DNA from: Chlamydiota bacterium
Lineage (GTDB): Bacteria > Chlamydiota > Chlamydiia > Chlamydiales > Rhabdochlamydiaceae
Assembly: GCA_003228815.1 (NCBI GenBank)
Contig: QIGB01000020.1
Span: forward strand, 1 to 37,380
Reading direction: 5' to 3'
DNA: 37,380 nucleotides
Each line of letters begins with the position of its first letter. Position 1 is the first letter of the stretch. The notes under the pieces are model-generated. The model had not been told where the DNA came from and searched no databases. It was given only the letters and a program-made list of their open reading frames with translations. Position numbers and translations under genes: made by a program. Shown in pieces: positions 1 through 9,025 of the stretch.

Positions 1-135
1 TATTAACATCCAGTGGCTTACAAAAACTCAATTTAACAAAAAATTAGCAAAAAAAACATTTTTAAACCATAAGGTGCGCAACTTGGGCTAGAACTCGATA
101 TAGTTCAATGCCTTCGTGAAAATGGACAAACACCC

Positions 136-1071
136 ATGAATCCACATACAAGAGTGGTCAAAAGGCTGATTCAAGGGATTTACAACAGATTCAGTAATAG
201 TCTTTCTCTTTCTGGGAGTGAAAATCTTCCTGCTTTACATTTTTTGGGTTGCCAAAGGAATATCTATTCATTACCTAGGGAATACCTAACGAAGTTGGGA
301 ATTCGTGTTCGTATTGTCGCTTTTCCAATGCTCAACCAATTGGGAGGAGTCATGGAGTGGAGCGCATTCGCTCATGAAATTTCAGGGTTCGCCCTCTTAG
401 ATGCAAAACCAGAAATTCTTGAGGAATCGAGAGAGAAAATAGTGCAAGAGCTAAAGCTCTTGGGGATGCCAGTTCAAATAATCCAATATTTTGAAAAGCA
501 TTGGAAAAGTGTGGTGGCAGACGTTTTGGGCTTTTTGAATTTGGGGCCAGGATCAAAAGGTGTCATACAATATCTTTCCTCTTTGCAAGCGGAAAAAACT
601 CTGCAAACAAATCATACAGAAGAAGAAAGCCCTCATCTTTCGAACGTCTTAAGAGTTCTCTTGGCAAAAGAGGTGATGAAGTATCTTGAGATTGAAGATT
701 TGACTGATGTTCAATTACCAAGCCATTTCACCTTAGATAAAGTGATTTATTCTTCCATTTATATCCCAGCATCTATTCAAGGCATTGTAAAACATCTCTG
801 TCAGATGCCGTTAAACGCCCTCCAGAAAAGAAGTTTATCACAAATCCGAGCTTGGAATGTTGAGGATTATCATAAACTGGAAAGCTTAAGCATAGCATTT
901 CAGACAGAGGATTTCACCCAATTCCAGCAGAGAATTTATATATTGCAGAAGTATTCTGTGGAGAACATTATTTCTGCTGCAGTCCTCGCTGCACTACAGC
1001 AAGATCCCGAGAGAGTTTTTACCAAGATGAAAAATTTACTATCTGTTGCAGATATTAAAATCCTCAGCTAA
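136..1071 (+). CDS. Unrecognised 311-aa protein, possibly 5'-truncated
   Basis: I do not recognise this protein with certainty. It is soluble, with no signal peptide or clear membrane segment. Two stretches stand out: AFAHEISGF (about residues 77-85) and ADVLGFLNLGPGSKG (about residues 127-141). They recall metallopeptidase-like families in which an HExxxH helix is followed by an acidic metal ligand before an ADVLG motif; if that is right, the second His is Phe here and the enzyme would be inactive. This is a weak inference. The reading frame stays open upstream to a stop at 70-72 and reads plausibly (GAQLGLELDIVQCLRENGQ before the Met), yet holds no ATG and the chosen ATG has only a poor Shine-Dalgarno sequence. 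The gene may therefore have lost its N-terminus, or may use a start I cannot identify. It ends 9 bp before the ABC transporter gene and may be co-transcribed with it. Confidence 0.6.
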   Translation: MNPHTRVVKRLIQGIYNRFSNSLSLSGSENLPALHFLGCQRNIYSLPREYLTKLGIRVRIVAFPMLNQLGGVMEWSAFAHEISGFALLDAKPEILEESREKIVQELKLLGMPVQIIQYFEKHWKSVVADVLGFLNLGPGSKGVIQYLSSLQAEKTLQTNHTEEESPHLSNVLRVLLAKEVMKYLEIEDLTDVQLPSHFTLDKVIYSSIYIPASIQGIVKHLCQMPLNALQKRSLSQIRAWNVEDYHKLESLSIAFQTEDFTQFQQRIYILQKYSVENIISAAVLAALQQDPERVFTKMKNLLSVADIKILS

Positions 1072-1080
1072 TCTATTCTC

Positions 1081-2013
1081 ATGGCCGTCTTAAGTGTGCA
1101 AAATTTACGAAAAGTCTTTGCAGGGAAAAAGCCCTATGTAGCGGTGGATGGCATTTCCTTTGAACTGAAAGAAGGAGAAATTCTCGGCCTACTCGGTCCC
1201 AATGGTGCAGGGAAGACAACCACCATCCAAATGCTCATGAGCACCCTTGCTATTACTTCGGGGAAGATCGTCTATTTTGGAAAAAACCTTACTAAACACC
1301 GTTCTGAAATTCTCCAGCACGTCACCTTTGCGAGCACCTATGTGAGTTTGCCTTGGAACCTCACAGTCGAACAAAACCTCGATGTTTTTGGACGCCTTTT
1401 TTCCCTCTCTCCCAAAGTATTCAATAAGAAGCGCGACGCCCTTCTCGAGCGCTTTGGCATTACTGAAAAAAAGAAGTCACGAGTCTCGAGTCTTTCTTCT
1501 GGCCAAATCACCCGCCTCATGCTTGTCAAAGCCTTTATGGTCAATCCCCGCATCGTCCTTCTCGATGAGCCTACCGCTTCTCTCGACCCTGATATTGCCA
1601 AAGATGTGATTGAATTCATTCTCGAGCAAAGAAAAGAAAACGGAACCTCCATCCTCTTCACCTCGCACAACATGGGAGAAGTGAGCGAAGTATGCGACCG
1701 GGTTCTCTTTCTCAAAAAAGGAAAAATCTTTGCCGATGACCTCCCCAAAAATCTAGCAAAAAAGGCAGCTCGTAGCAAAGTAGAGCTTGTCATTGCAGAT
1801 GGCGTAGAAAAAGCCCTCCATATTGCTGATGAACTCAAAATGTCTTCAAAAGTCGATCACCGCTCGATCCAACTTGAACTCGACGAGAGTCAGATTGCCC
1901 ATTACCTCTCAGCCCTTGCCGATGCCAAAGTCCTCTACTCTAATATCAACATCATCCAACCCACTTTAGAGGATTTTTTCCTAAAAGCTACCAAGCAAAA
2001 GGAGACCCCATGA
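1081..2013 (+). CDS. ABC-2 type transporter, ATP-binding protein
   Basis: This is the nucleotide-binding subunit of an ABC-2 type exporter, driving export of an unknown substrate by ATP hydrolysis at the inner face of the cytoplasmic membrane. Walker A is GPNGAGKTT near residues 39-47. The signature is LSSGQ near residue 139, a common variant of LSGGQ. Walker B is RIVLLDEP near residue 157, followed by the D-loop TASLDPD and the switch histidine in FTSHNMGEV. About 90 residues follow the ATPase core and resemble the C-terminal extension usual in NatA/DrrA-like proteins. At 310 aa the length is normal for that group. The stop codon overlaps the permease start (ATGA at 2010-2013), so the two subunits are probably translationally coupled. 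The substrate cannot be told from sequence. Confidence 0.93.
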   Translation: MAVLSVQNLRKVFAGKKPYVAVDGISFELKEGEILGLLGPNGAGKTTTIQMLMSTLAITSGKIVYFGKNLTKHRSEILQHVTFASTYVSLPWNLTVEQNLDVFGRLFSLSPKVFNKKRDALLERFGITEKKKSRVSSLSSGQITRLMLVKAFMVNPRIVLLDEPTASLDPDIAKDVIEFILEQRKENGTSILFTSHNMGEVSEVCDRVLFLKKGKIFADDLPKNLAKKAARSKVELVIADGVEKALHIADELKMSSKVDHRSIQLELDESQIAHYLSALADAKVLYSNINIIQPTLEDFFLKATKQKETP

Positions 2014-2792
2014 GTTTTCGAAGAATTTGGGCCGTCTTCCTTCGCTATTTTTATTTTTTTGGCAAGTTCGATAACCTTGCCGAAGTATTTTACTGGCCCA
2101 CAATCGACATCTTTTTATGGGGGATGACAAGTGTTTGGATCCAATCGATCCAAACGGAAATCCCTGACATCGCCCTCATGATCCTCACAGGACTTGTTTT
2201 CTGGCAAATCTTATGGAGAGGCAACTATGAGATCACCATCAACATCCTCCAAGAATTTTGGAACCGCAACCTAGTCAATCTCTTCTCTACTCCGCTGAAG
2301 TTGAGAGAATGGATGTGTGCAACGATGCTTGTCGGCTTTACGAAAATCCTCATCACCTTGACCTTTGCCAGCCTTCTCGTTTTCCTCCTGTATGCTCTCA
2401 ACATCTATGAGTTAGGATGGGCCATTTTGCCCTACCTGGGATTGCTCACATTGTCCGGTTGGATGATGGGTTTTTTGAGCGGGTCGATAACAATCTATTT
2501 TGGTCAACGATTCCAGATGCTCGCCTGGATGACCCCTTTTATCTTTGCCCCCTTTAGCGCTGTCTTTTACCCCGTCTCCGCTCTTCCCTCTTGGGGACAG
2601 GCGATTGCCAGATGCCTCCCCACCACCTACGTCTTTGAGGGGATGCGCAAAATCCTTCTAGAAGGGATATTTTCCTATGAGATGTTTTGGATGAGCCTCA
2701 TCCTCAATATCGTCTATTTAAGTCTCGCCATGACCGTCTTCAAGATCTGTTTTGAGAAAAGCCGAGTGAAGGGCCTTTCTCGTCTAGAGTAA
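2010..2792 (+). CDS. ABC-2 type transporter, permease protein
   Basis: This is the membrane subunit that pairs with the ATPase just upstream. The 260 residues contain about six hydrophobic segments, including IALMILTGLVFWQILW, ILITLTFASLLVFLLYAL, WAILPYLGLLTLSGWMMGF and a final SLILNIVYLSLAMTVF. The part around PFIFAPFSAVFYPVSALPSW fits the conserved region of ABC-2 permeases, where a short re-entrant loop carries a conserved Pro between segments 5 and 6. The length is typical for a half-transporter permease that dimerises. Its start overlaps the upstream stop, so coupled translation is likely. Downstream there is an 80-bp AT-rich gap that appears to carry the promoter of the next gene. The substrate is unknown; polysaccharide, lipid or drug export are all possible for the family. 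Confidence 0.9.
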   Translation: MSFRRIWAVFLRYFYFFGKFDNLAEVFYWPTIDIFLWGMTSVWIQSIQTEIPDIALMILTGLVFWQILWRGNYEITINILQEFWNRNLVNLFSTPLKLREWMCATMLVGFTKILITLTFASLLVFLLYALNIYELGWAILPYLGLLTLSGWMMGFLSGSITIYFGQRFQMLAWMTPFIFAPFSAVFYPVSALPSWGQAIARCLPTTYVFEGMRKILLEGIFSYEMFWMSLILNIVYLSLAMTVFKICFEKSRVKGLSRLE

Positions 2793-2831
2793 TCCCTGTG
2801 ATTAGTTATTTGTGATTTTGTAAAATTTTTA

Positions 2832-2860
2832 TTTACATTTATTAAAGAAAGTATTACCAT
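2832..2860 (+). promoter_or_regulatory. Candidate promoter of the 2002-aa gene
   Basis: TTTACA at 2832-2837 is followed after 17 bp by TACCAT at 2855-2860, inside an AT-rich gap that ends at the ATG at 2873. The -35 matches consensus at five of six positions and the -10 at four. No Shine-Dalgarno sequence is visible before the ATG, so a very short leader is possible. Confidence 0.4.
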
Positions 2861-2872
2861 AATAGTATAAAT

Positions 2873-5800
2873 ATGTTTGACGGATTGATTGTTAGAATAA
2901 AAAAAACATCCCCTACTGGGGAGATTCCTTCCACCCAGGTGCAAATTGGAAGATCATTTCCTATTGATCTTAGGATAAGCACGTTGCGTGAACAAATCAG
3001 CGATCTTTGCCTCAGTGACCAAAGCACTTCAGAGATCCAAACAGAGATCACCAAGCTCCAGCGGCAGCTGCAAGAAATACAACCCACTGGTTTTGAGGCG
3101 CTTAGTTCCGAGCTCGAAAAGCTAGACCAAAATCTCGTCTTTTATCGCTCTACAATGGTTCAGTATCATGAAAGAGTCTCTAAGATCGATGAGATCACAA
3201 ACTCTCTAAAAACAACCTTTGCTGGGCCCCTAAACGGTCTCTCTATCGAAACAGCCAATACCATTGACAAAGCCCTCAGCGTTTTAGAGCAGCTCCATCA
3301 ATCTGTCCTCCAGATAGAGGAAACAGCTGGGAAAGTTGCAGGAGGAGCCTTCTCAGAGCTAGTCCAAGCAGAAATCAATCATATTGCTAACCAATTAGAG
3401 GACTGGCAAAAAGCCATTCAAGAGCGAGAACTTTACTCCATTGCAGCAAAAGAATACGAAAAAGACCCCTCATCTAGAAACGAGCAAAGGCTCCAAATCC
3501 TCCATCAAGAAGCTGCAGAACTACAGAAAATGCTCCCGGAACTAAAAGATCGATGGAAAGCCCTGACAGAGCATTTTCCCCTTGAGGATCACGATGACTA
3601 TTTCTCTCAAATAGAGTCGCAGATCAAGCACATCCACGAAAAAACCAGCGCTTTTCAAACTTCCACTTCTTTTCCAGACAAAGAATCTTATTTTATCGAT
3701 CTTCCGCATCCTAAGAGAAGTTGGCTAGGGCAAGCCTTTCATACTTTCTTTCGTCCTGAGGAATGGTCTGACACGACAAAAGATCTTGTCTTTCGAGGAT
3801 TTGCTTTGATGCAGCTGACTGCATCGGGCGCAAACTATCTCAAAAGCAAAGAGGCCATGGAGCAAAGAGCTGCAGCGATGCAAAAAGAGCTGTTAGATGC
3901 GCTACCAGAAGAAGTCAAACAGGGGATCGAAAAAGACACCGCTTTTTTGGGCACACTATTAGAAGATAAATGGGAAGCACTCAGAGACCCAGACTCGCGC
4001 GGCAGTCTTTTGAAAAGAAGCCCGCAAACTCTCGAATTTTTAGGCAGAATTTTAGACACGTATCAAGACAAACCGTCAAGTGATGCAATGCGTGATTTAC
4101 TCGACCAGTATCAGCTACAAAGATCGATCCAAGCAAACCCTCTCGCCAATCCTTATCAGGCAAGATCACTTGCTCTTGAAGAAGGTCTTAGGACACTCTT
4201 TTCCGATTTGTCTGACGTGCAATCCACGTTGACTACCCTTGCACCAGAAAAAGGGGTTACTTTCGATCCGAAAATCGATACCCTCCGCCAAGAGATGCGC
4301 ACCCTCTCAAGAGCCTTGCAAACAGCAGTTGACACGCCCCCTGAGCCCACCTGTAAGCGCGAAACATTTCATACATGGGCAGAGGCCCTAGAACAGCAAT
4401 GCTTTTCCTTACAAGAACTAGAAAGACGAGCAGTTTCTCTAATGAGCGAAGTGCGCGCAGAAATCGATGCCCACACCCTTGCTGCGAGTGAAACCGAGCT
4501 CAGTGCATTTGGGAATAAACACAAAAATCTCATCAAACAAGCGCGCTTTGCGAAAGCACTCGATCTAAAGGGGATTGATGTTCCCGTACCTCAAGGAGTG
4601 AAAACAGAAGAAGTTCTTACCCACTTAAGAAAAGTAGCTCCTGAGGTCTTCATAGCTTGGGAAACACTGCAAAAAGGTTATCAAAAAGACCCCTCATTTC
4701 TTCAGACAGAAGAAGCCAAACGAAGTCTTCAAAAAATCGATCATGCTCTAGAAAAAGCCTTTCAAACTTTCCCTCTATCAGAAGAAATGAAAGAGTGGCT
4801 CAAAAAAATTGAAGAGCGAGGAAGCTATTTAATGGTTCGCAGTACGGGAGCAGAAGACTCTCGCGAAGCGTCCAATGCTGGGGGTAATCAAAGCCCTGCT
4901 TATGTCCCTGCAAGAGAAAAAGAGCTTCGTGAAGCACTGGGAAGAGTGGTTCGTTCTTATTTTGGAATCGGTTCTCTACAAAACCGCCTCAATGCCGGAA
5001 TCAATCCCTTTGAAGAAGAACTCTCACTTGCTGTAACTGCCCAAGAACTCATTGGAGAGCCCATAGGGGGAAGCAAAGTTCCAAGAGACATTCCGATTTC
5101 CCTGGTCGCTTTTACTAATGAACCCCTCTATATCGGCGATGAGAAATTTCGTGTTTTCCGTTTAAGTGCCACCTATGGTCATGGAGAAGGAGTCGTTGGA
5201 AACCAGGGAATAGAAAGTGATACCGTTTTAGTCCTCCACAGCGCCTCTCAACCTGATCGCCTCTATATTCTCTATGACAATCATGAAAAACCAGAGCGTC
5301 TGGCTCCTGTACGAGATCCGCAGACACAAGAAGTGAAATTGGAAAAAGTTGCAAACCCAGAGTGTTTGGTCAAAAGCCCCGCCTTGAGTGGCGAGCAAGT
5401 CGCCCGACTCTTTCAATGGGGGATCATCGCGGAGAGCTATTTCGAGGATGATGCAACGGATATGGAAATCGTCATAAAACGAGATACCATCTATCCAGTG
5501 CAAGCACGTCCTGTGAATCGTGGTGGACTATTACCTACTTACCTAGATCAGAAAAAAATTGCAGACTCTGGCCAAAAACCCATTGTAGAAACCATTCGAA
5601 GCGAAGTCCTTGTTCCTGGAAAAGCCTCTGTTGTTTCCCTTGCCGATCGTGAAGAGATCCTCATCGCAGATACCTTAGAACAAGCGGAGAGACAATTCCA
5701 AAAAGAAAAACACAAACTCGTCATCGTCTACCAAAGCGAACCGGCCAACTCCCATCCTGTGGTCAATTTTAGCAGCTTAGGAGTTCCTTGCCTATACGTG

Positions 5801-8800
5801 CCAAACCAAGAAGAAATGGAAAGATTGATGGAACAAGATCAGCCCATAGCAGTCTGTATGCAAGCTGGGGAAATCCATCTTTGGGATCGGGCGGTAGGAG
5901 ATATTGCCGACTTTACAAGCGATGGTTTTGTTGTCCATCCTGCCAAAGTGGCTGTTTCATTGCCCATCACCCAAACGCTTCCAACGGATGCAAGAGTCTT
6001 GAGTGCAATCCCAAAAGAAGCAGAAGAACTCATTCATAGAGTCCGCATGGCAAATACCCAAGAAATGGCCTTCGCAAGGCTCAAACAGTTAAGACAACAT
6101 GTTTGGATCAAGAGTTTCTTGAAAAATGCCCACAATCTTCAAACATTGCAAAGAGAGGTGAGGCCGATTGCAAAAGCGGCAAAAGCCCTTGCAGAATCGG
6201 TCGAAAAGGCATTTTCTGAGATCGAAGCCACCCTTTCCACCCCAAGATCTGGAAGACTGGAAACTCTCTTGCAGGTCAAAGTGCTGGAAACGCTCTTATT
6301 TGCCACTCCGCAACCTGGAACTTCACTTGGTCAGCATTCTGTCATCGGGATGCAGGGCAATTTTGCCGCAGCAAAAGCCCTTGTCGACTACCAGAAAAAG
6401 CTTCCTCATACCGCCTATTTTTCTGATATTCTTCTTGCCGGAACAGAAAGCTACAGTGATGCAGTGACCAAAAAATGGGTCGATTTTCTTCTTTCGTTGG
6501 AGCCGCTTGCAGAGGCACAAACGATTTCATCCCAACAAATTTTACGATTAAAAGAGATTGTCCACTTGCTGCAAAAGGCAAAAATATTTCCTGTTTATCT
6601 GACTTTCTTCTTTAAAGGTAATCCAAGCCATCCGCAGTTGGCACTCGAAGAGTTCTTGGCTTCTCTTTCCAAACAAGAAGAGAAGGTGTTGTTTGAGATC
6701 TTGGAGCAAAAAAAAGCCATTCAAAGAGAAATCGCACATCTTTCTGACTTTTCCCACCCGGAGACTTTTGAAAAAGCTTTTGCATCGCTCCAAAAAATAC
6801 ACGAGCATTTATTTGGAGGAATAAAACAACCGGAACGAGAACCTGAACGAGGTTTTTTGCAGAAAATGCGCAATTATTTCATTGCTAGTGTGGATGAACA
6901 ACCCGTTAAAGGACTCTTTTCAACACAAGCGATCTGGGAAGGGGCATCAATTCCAGGCCGCTTTTCTACTTTAGAAATGTTTAATGATTACACTCATGCC
7001 TATGATTTAGCTATCAAAGCGATGAAAGCAAGTCCTCATTTTTCAAACGTACAAAAAGTACAGCTCTTTCAGCGTATGCTAGGTTCATACTATGCTTTCA
7101 TGAGCGAGGTATTCACCAAAACTCGACCTTTGCAATCTTATGTGGAAACATTCAGCTCAATTGAAAAACTATTAAAAGAGTCTCCCGAGACACATTCAGA
7201 TCAATTACAGCCTTCTGGGGATTTCAGCGTTGCGGCTGCAGTTGTTGGAAAAGAGATGGGGCTCCCTTTTCAAAATCCTCAAACGCTCGAAGACGTATTT
7301 ACCCTTATCCATCAAACCTTGTTGGCAAAAAATGCAAGACTCGCAAATGAAATGATATCTGCAGAAGATCTTTCCCAAGCGATTCCAAGACAGCTGAAAG
7401 AAGTTCTGATGAATTTAGAAAAAGAGCGAGCACCACTTTTGGGCTCTTTTCCAATGAGGTTCGACCGAACGAAAGTAGAAATTTCTCCCGAAAGCATTGT
7501 ATTGCAATACAACGTTCGCTTAAGGAACCATAGCAGTCGGTTCACAATCAAATATCATCAAGAAACAGAAACAATCGAGATAGTTGCCCAGTTATTTGGG
7601 GTGGAAACGTCGTATCTTGATAGAGGGAGACGGGAGGGAGTTTCAAAAAGTGTCGAAATTTGCTCTGAGTTGGGAGTTTTACCTTTAGCAAAACCGATTT
7701 ATCCGAACAATGGACAAGAAATGCGTGTGACCTGGAATAGTGCTCACACAACGATAGATACAATTTTTGATTTTTATCACAAACTTGCGCAATCCACTTT
7801 CGACTTTCCAAATGACCAGTTTCTTCATGAACCAGCTGCCATAGATTGGATAAATTCTCAAATTCAGAAAAAACTTGGTTCATATTCTGCCTCTGAATTA
7901 TTGCCGTTTTTATCTAGCAAGAATTTAATCTTTTGCAAGAAGTTTTGGGAAATATTTTTCAATGCAGTCGAAAAAGAAAAAAAATATCAGCTCATTGAAG
8001 AAGCAATGAAAGTGATTTCAAAAATCAAAGATTTGAGGTTGCAAGCAGAAGTACTTTCTCTTCTTGTTGATACCGGTCAAGGATACCAAGCAGGAATAAA
8101 CCTAGCAAAAGATCTTTTGGAGGGAGGTTTTTACTCGGAAGGTGCTTATTTATTGCAAAAACTGGTTGAAAAAGGGCAAGGCTATTCACAAGCGTTAGAA
8201 GCAGTGCAGGGGCTAGTAAAGAAAAATGCCTACAAGGAAGTTATTGTTTTATTCGAGGGGTTCTTAGCACAAGGTCTAGCTCATTCTGAAGCAATAGAAA
8301 TAGCCAAAATGTTCATCGATAGAGAACAATATTCTGAAGGAGTTTCGCTGTTTAACGCACTCATTGGAACAGGACATGGCTACTCAGAAGCAATTGAAGC
8401 AGCAAAGCTTTTAGTGGAGCGGGCACAAAATTTTGATCTATTCCAGACACTCGTTAAAGAGGGGGAAGGATATCAAGAAGCAATAGAAGCGGCACAACAT
8501 CAAATTCAGAGAGGTTCTATCCATCTCGGGGTTGGTATGTTCCAGACACTCGTTAAAGAGGGGAAAGGATATCAAGAAGCAATAGAAGCGGCACAACATC
8601 TAATTCAGGGAGGTTCTATCCATCTCGGGGTTGGTATGTTTCAGACGCTCTTAACAGAGGGACAAGGACATCAAGAAGCATTAAATGTTGCAAAGCAATT
8701 GATAGATAAAGGTATGTATCCGTTCGGCATTGACCTGTTCCTTCAACTTTTTAATAACGGCCTTGGTTACCAAGAGGGAATAGAAGCTTCCACAAAGATT

Positions 8801-8881
8801 CCTGAGGAGGATAAACGCACATTTTGGCCTTATCAAGATTTCCTCTCACAAATCGAACAGTGGCAACAATCACAAAAATAA
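2873..8881 (+). CDS. Giant PEP-synthase-like ATP-grasp protein with C-terminal helical repeats
   Basis: This 2002-residue protein has several parts. Residues 1-280 are helical and rich in coiled-coil-like heptads. Around residues 650-880 is a domain like the N-terminal ATP-grasp domain of PEP synthase and pyruvate phosphate dikinase: it has SYLMVRSTGAEDSREASNAG, and later ATDMEIVIKRDTIYPVQARP, which corresponds to the conserved acidic and Q-A-R-P motifs. Near residue 960, SHPVVNFSSLGVPCLYV resembles the phosphohistidine swivel domain, with a His at the expected place. I see no C-terminal PEP-binding TIM barrel, so a complete PEP synthase is unlikely; a phosphotransferase of another kind, or a protein modifying its partner, is possible. 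Residues 1735-1973 form about 7.5 repeats of 33 residues with consensus GxGYxEAIEAA, probably a helical solenoid for protein binding. No signal peptide is visible. The stop lies 3 bp from the displaced tal 3' end described separately. Confidence 0.8.
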   Translation: MFDGLIVRIKKTSPTGEIPSTQVQIGRSFPIDLRISTLREQISDLCLSDQSTSEIQTEITKLQRQLQEIQPTGFEALSSELEKLDQNLVFYRSTMVQYHERVSKIDEITNSLKTTFAGPLNGLSIETANTIDKALSVLEQLHQSVLQIEETAGKVAGGAFSELVQAEINHIANQLEDWQKAIQERELYSIAAKEYEKDPSSRNEQRLQILHQEAAELQKMLPELKDRWKALTEHFPLEDHDDYFSQIESQIKHIHEKTSAFQTSTSFPDKESYFIDLPHPKRSWLGQAFHTFFRPEEWSDTTKDLVFRGFALMQLTASGANYLKSKEAMEQRAAAMQKELLDALPEEVKQGIEKDTAFLGTLLEDKWEALRDPDSRGSLLKRSPQTLEFLGRILDTYQDKPSSDAMRDLLDQYQLQRSIQANPLANPYQARSLALEEGLRTLFSDLSDVQSTLTTLAPEKGVTFDPKIDTLRQEMRTLSRALQTAVDTPPEPTCKRETFHTWAEALEQQCFSLQELERRAVSLMSEVRAEIDAHTLAASETELSAFGNKHKNLIKQARFAKALDLKGIDVPVPQGVKTEEVLTHLRKVAPEVFIAWETLQKGYQKDPSFLQTEEAKRSLQKIDHALEKAFQTFPLSEEMKEWLKKIEERGSYLMVRSTGAEDSREASNAGGNQSPAYVPAREKELREALGRVVRSYFGIGSLQNRLNAGINPFEEELSLAVTAQELIGEPIGGSKVPRDIPISLVAFTNEPLYIGDEKFRVFRLSATYGHGEGVVGNQGIESDTVLVLHSASQPDRLYILYDNHEKPERLAPVRDPQTQEVKLEKVANPECLVKSPALSGEQVARLFQWGIIAESYFEDDATDMEIVIKRDTIYPVQARPVNRGGLLPTYLDQKKIADSGQKPIVETIRSEVLVPGKASVVSLADREEILIADTLEQAERQFQKEKHKLVIVYQSEPANSHPVVNFSSLGVPCLYVPNQEEMERLMEQDQPIAVCMQAGEIHLWDRAVGDIADFTSDGFVVHPAKVAVSLPITQTLPTDARVLSAIPKEAEELIHRVRMANTQEMAFARLKQLRQHVWIKSFLKNAHNLQTLQREVRPIAKAAKALAESVEKAFSEIEATLSTPRSGRLETLLQVKVLETLLFATPQPGTSLGQHSVIGMQGNFAAAKALVDYQKKLPHTAYFSDILLAGTESYSDAVTKKWVDFLLSLEPLAEAQTISSQQILRLKEIVHLLQKAKIFPVYLTFFFKGNPSHPQLALEEFLASLSKQEEKVLFEILEQKKAIQREIAHLSDFSHPETFEKAFASLQKIHEHLFGGIKQPEREPERGFLQKMRNYFIASVDEQPVKGLFSTQAIWEGASIPGRFSTLEMFNDYTHAYDLAIKAMKASPHFSNVQKVQLFQRMLGSYYAFMSEVFTKTRPLQSYVETFSSIEKLLKESPETHSDQLQPSGDFSVAAAVVGKEMGLPFQNPQTLEDVFTLIHQTLLAKNARLANEMISAEDLSQAIPRQLKEVLMNLEKERAPLLGSFPMRFDRTKVEISPESIVLQYNVRLRNHSSRFTIKYHQETETIEIVAQLFGVETSYLDRGRREGVSKSVEICSELGVLPLAKPIYPNNGQEMRVTWNSAHTTIDTIFDFYHKLAQSTFDFPNDQFLHEPAAIDWINSQIQKKLGSYSASELLPFLSSKNLIFCKKFWEIFFNAVEKEKKYQLIEEAMKVISKIKDLRLQAEVLSLLVDTGQGYQAGINLAKDLLEGGFYSEGAYLLQKLVEKGQGYSQALEAVQGLVKKNAYKEVIVLFEGFLAQGLAHSEAIEIAKMFIDREQYSEGVSLFNALIGTGHGYSEAIEAAKLLVERAQNFDLFQTLVKEGEGYQEAIEAAQHQIQRGSIHLGVGMFQTLVKEGKGYQEAIEAAQHLIQGGSIHLGVGMFQTLLTEGQGHQEALNVAKQLIDKGMYPFGIDLFLQLFNNGLGYQEGIEASTKIPEEDKRTFWPYQDFLSQIEQWQQSQK
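8075..8791 (+). repeat. Array of 99-bp (33-residue) coding repeats
   Basis: Seven full units and one partial unit, each starting with a GxGYxEA motif, make up the C-terminus of the 2002-residue protein. One unit, beginning near 8375, is shorter by about five residues. The two units at 8441-8539 and 8540-8638 are nearly identical (three differences in 99 bp by eye), so the array has recently expanded by one unit. The other units are clearly diverged. The pattern suggests paired helices as in TPR, Sel1 or HEAT-type solenoids. Confidence 0.85.
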
Positions 8882-8884
8882 CCT

Positions 8885-9022
8885 TCACATCATTTGCTCG
8901 AGGTCCTTTTCAAGCTTGACGATGTCTTTGGCAAAGTTGCGGATCCCCTCATAGAGTTTTTCGGTTGCCATGGCATTATTGCAGAGCATCCAGCGGAAGG
9001 TTTTTTCATCAATTAAGATCAT
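8885..9022 (-). pseudogene. Extra copy of the transaldolase 3' end (45 codons)
   Basis: Read on the minus strand this segment encodes a peptide ending in [14 protein letters not shown] and a stop, closely matching the C-terminus of the full tal gene at 10775. The DNA is about 89 percent identical over 126 bp (14 differences), of which about 11 are synonymous. The three amino-acid changes over the matched codons are His to Arg, Asp to Asn and His to Asp. It is in the same orientation as tal and lies 3 bp beyond the stop of the convergent 2002-aa gene. It starts abruptly where the fold-back element begins. An ATG at 9020-9022 opens the frame, but a 45-residue fragment cannot be an enzyme. I interpret it as the original tal tail displaced by an insertion. 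Confidence 0.85.
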
Positions 9023-9025
9023 GTC

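Noticed and set aside
8075-8791. CRISPR-like array
   Set aside because: The regular 99-bp period is in frame and encodes 33-residue protein repeats; there are no spacers.
2873-8881. Complete PEP synthase or pyruvate phosphate dikinase
   Set aside because: The C-terminal PEP-binding barrel is not visible; only the ATP-grasp and a possible swivel domain are.
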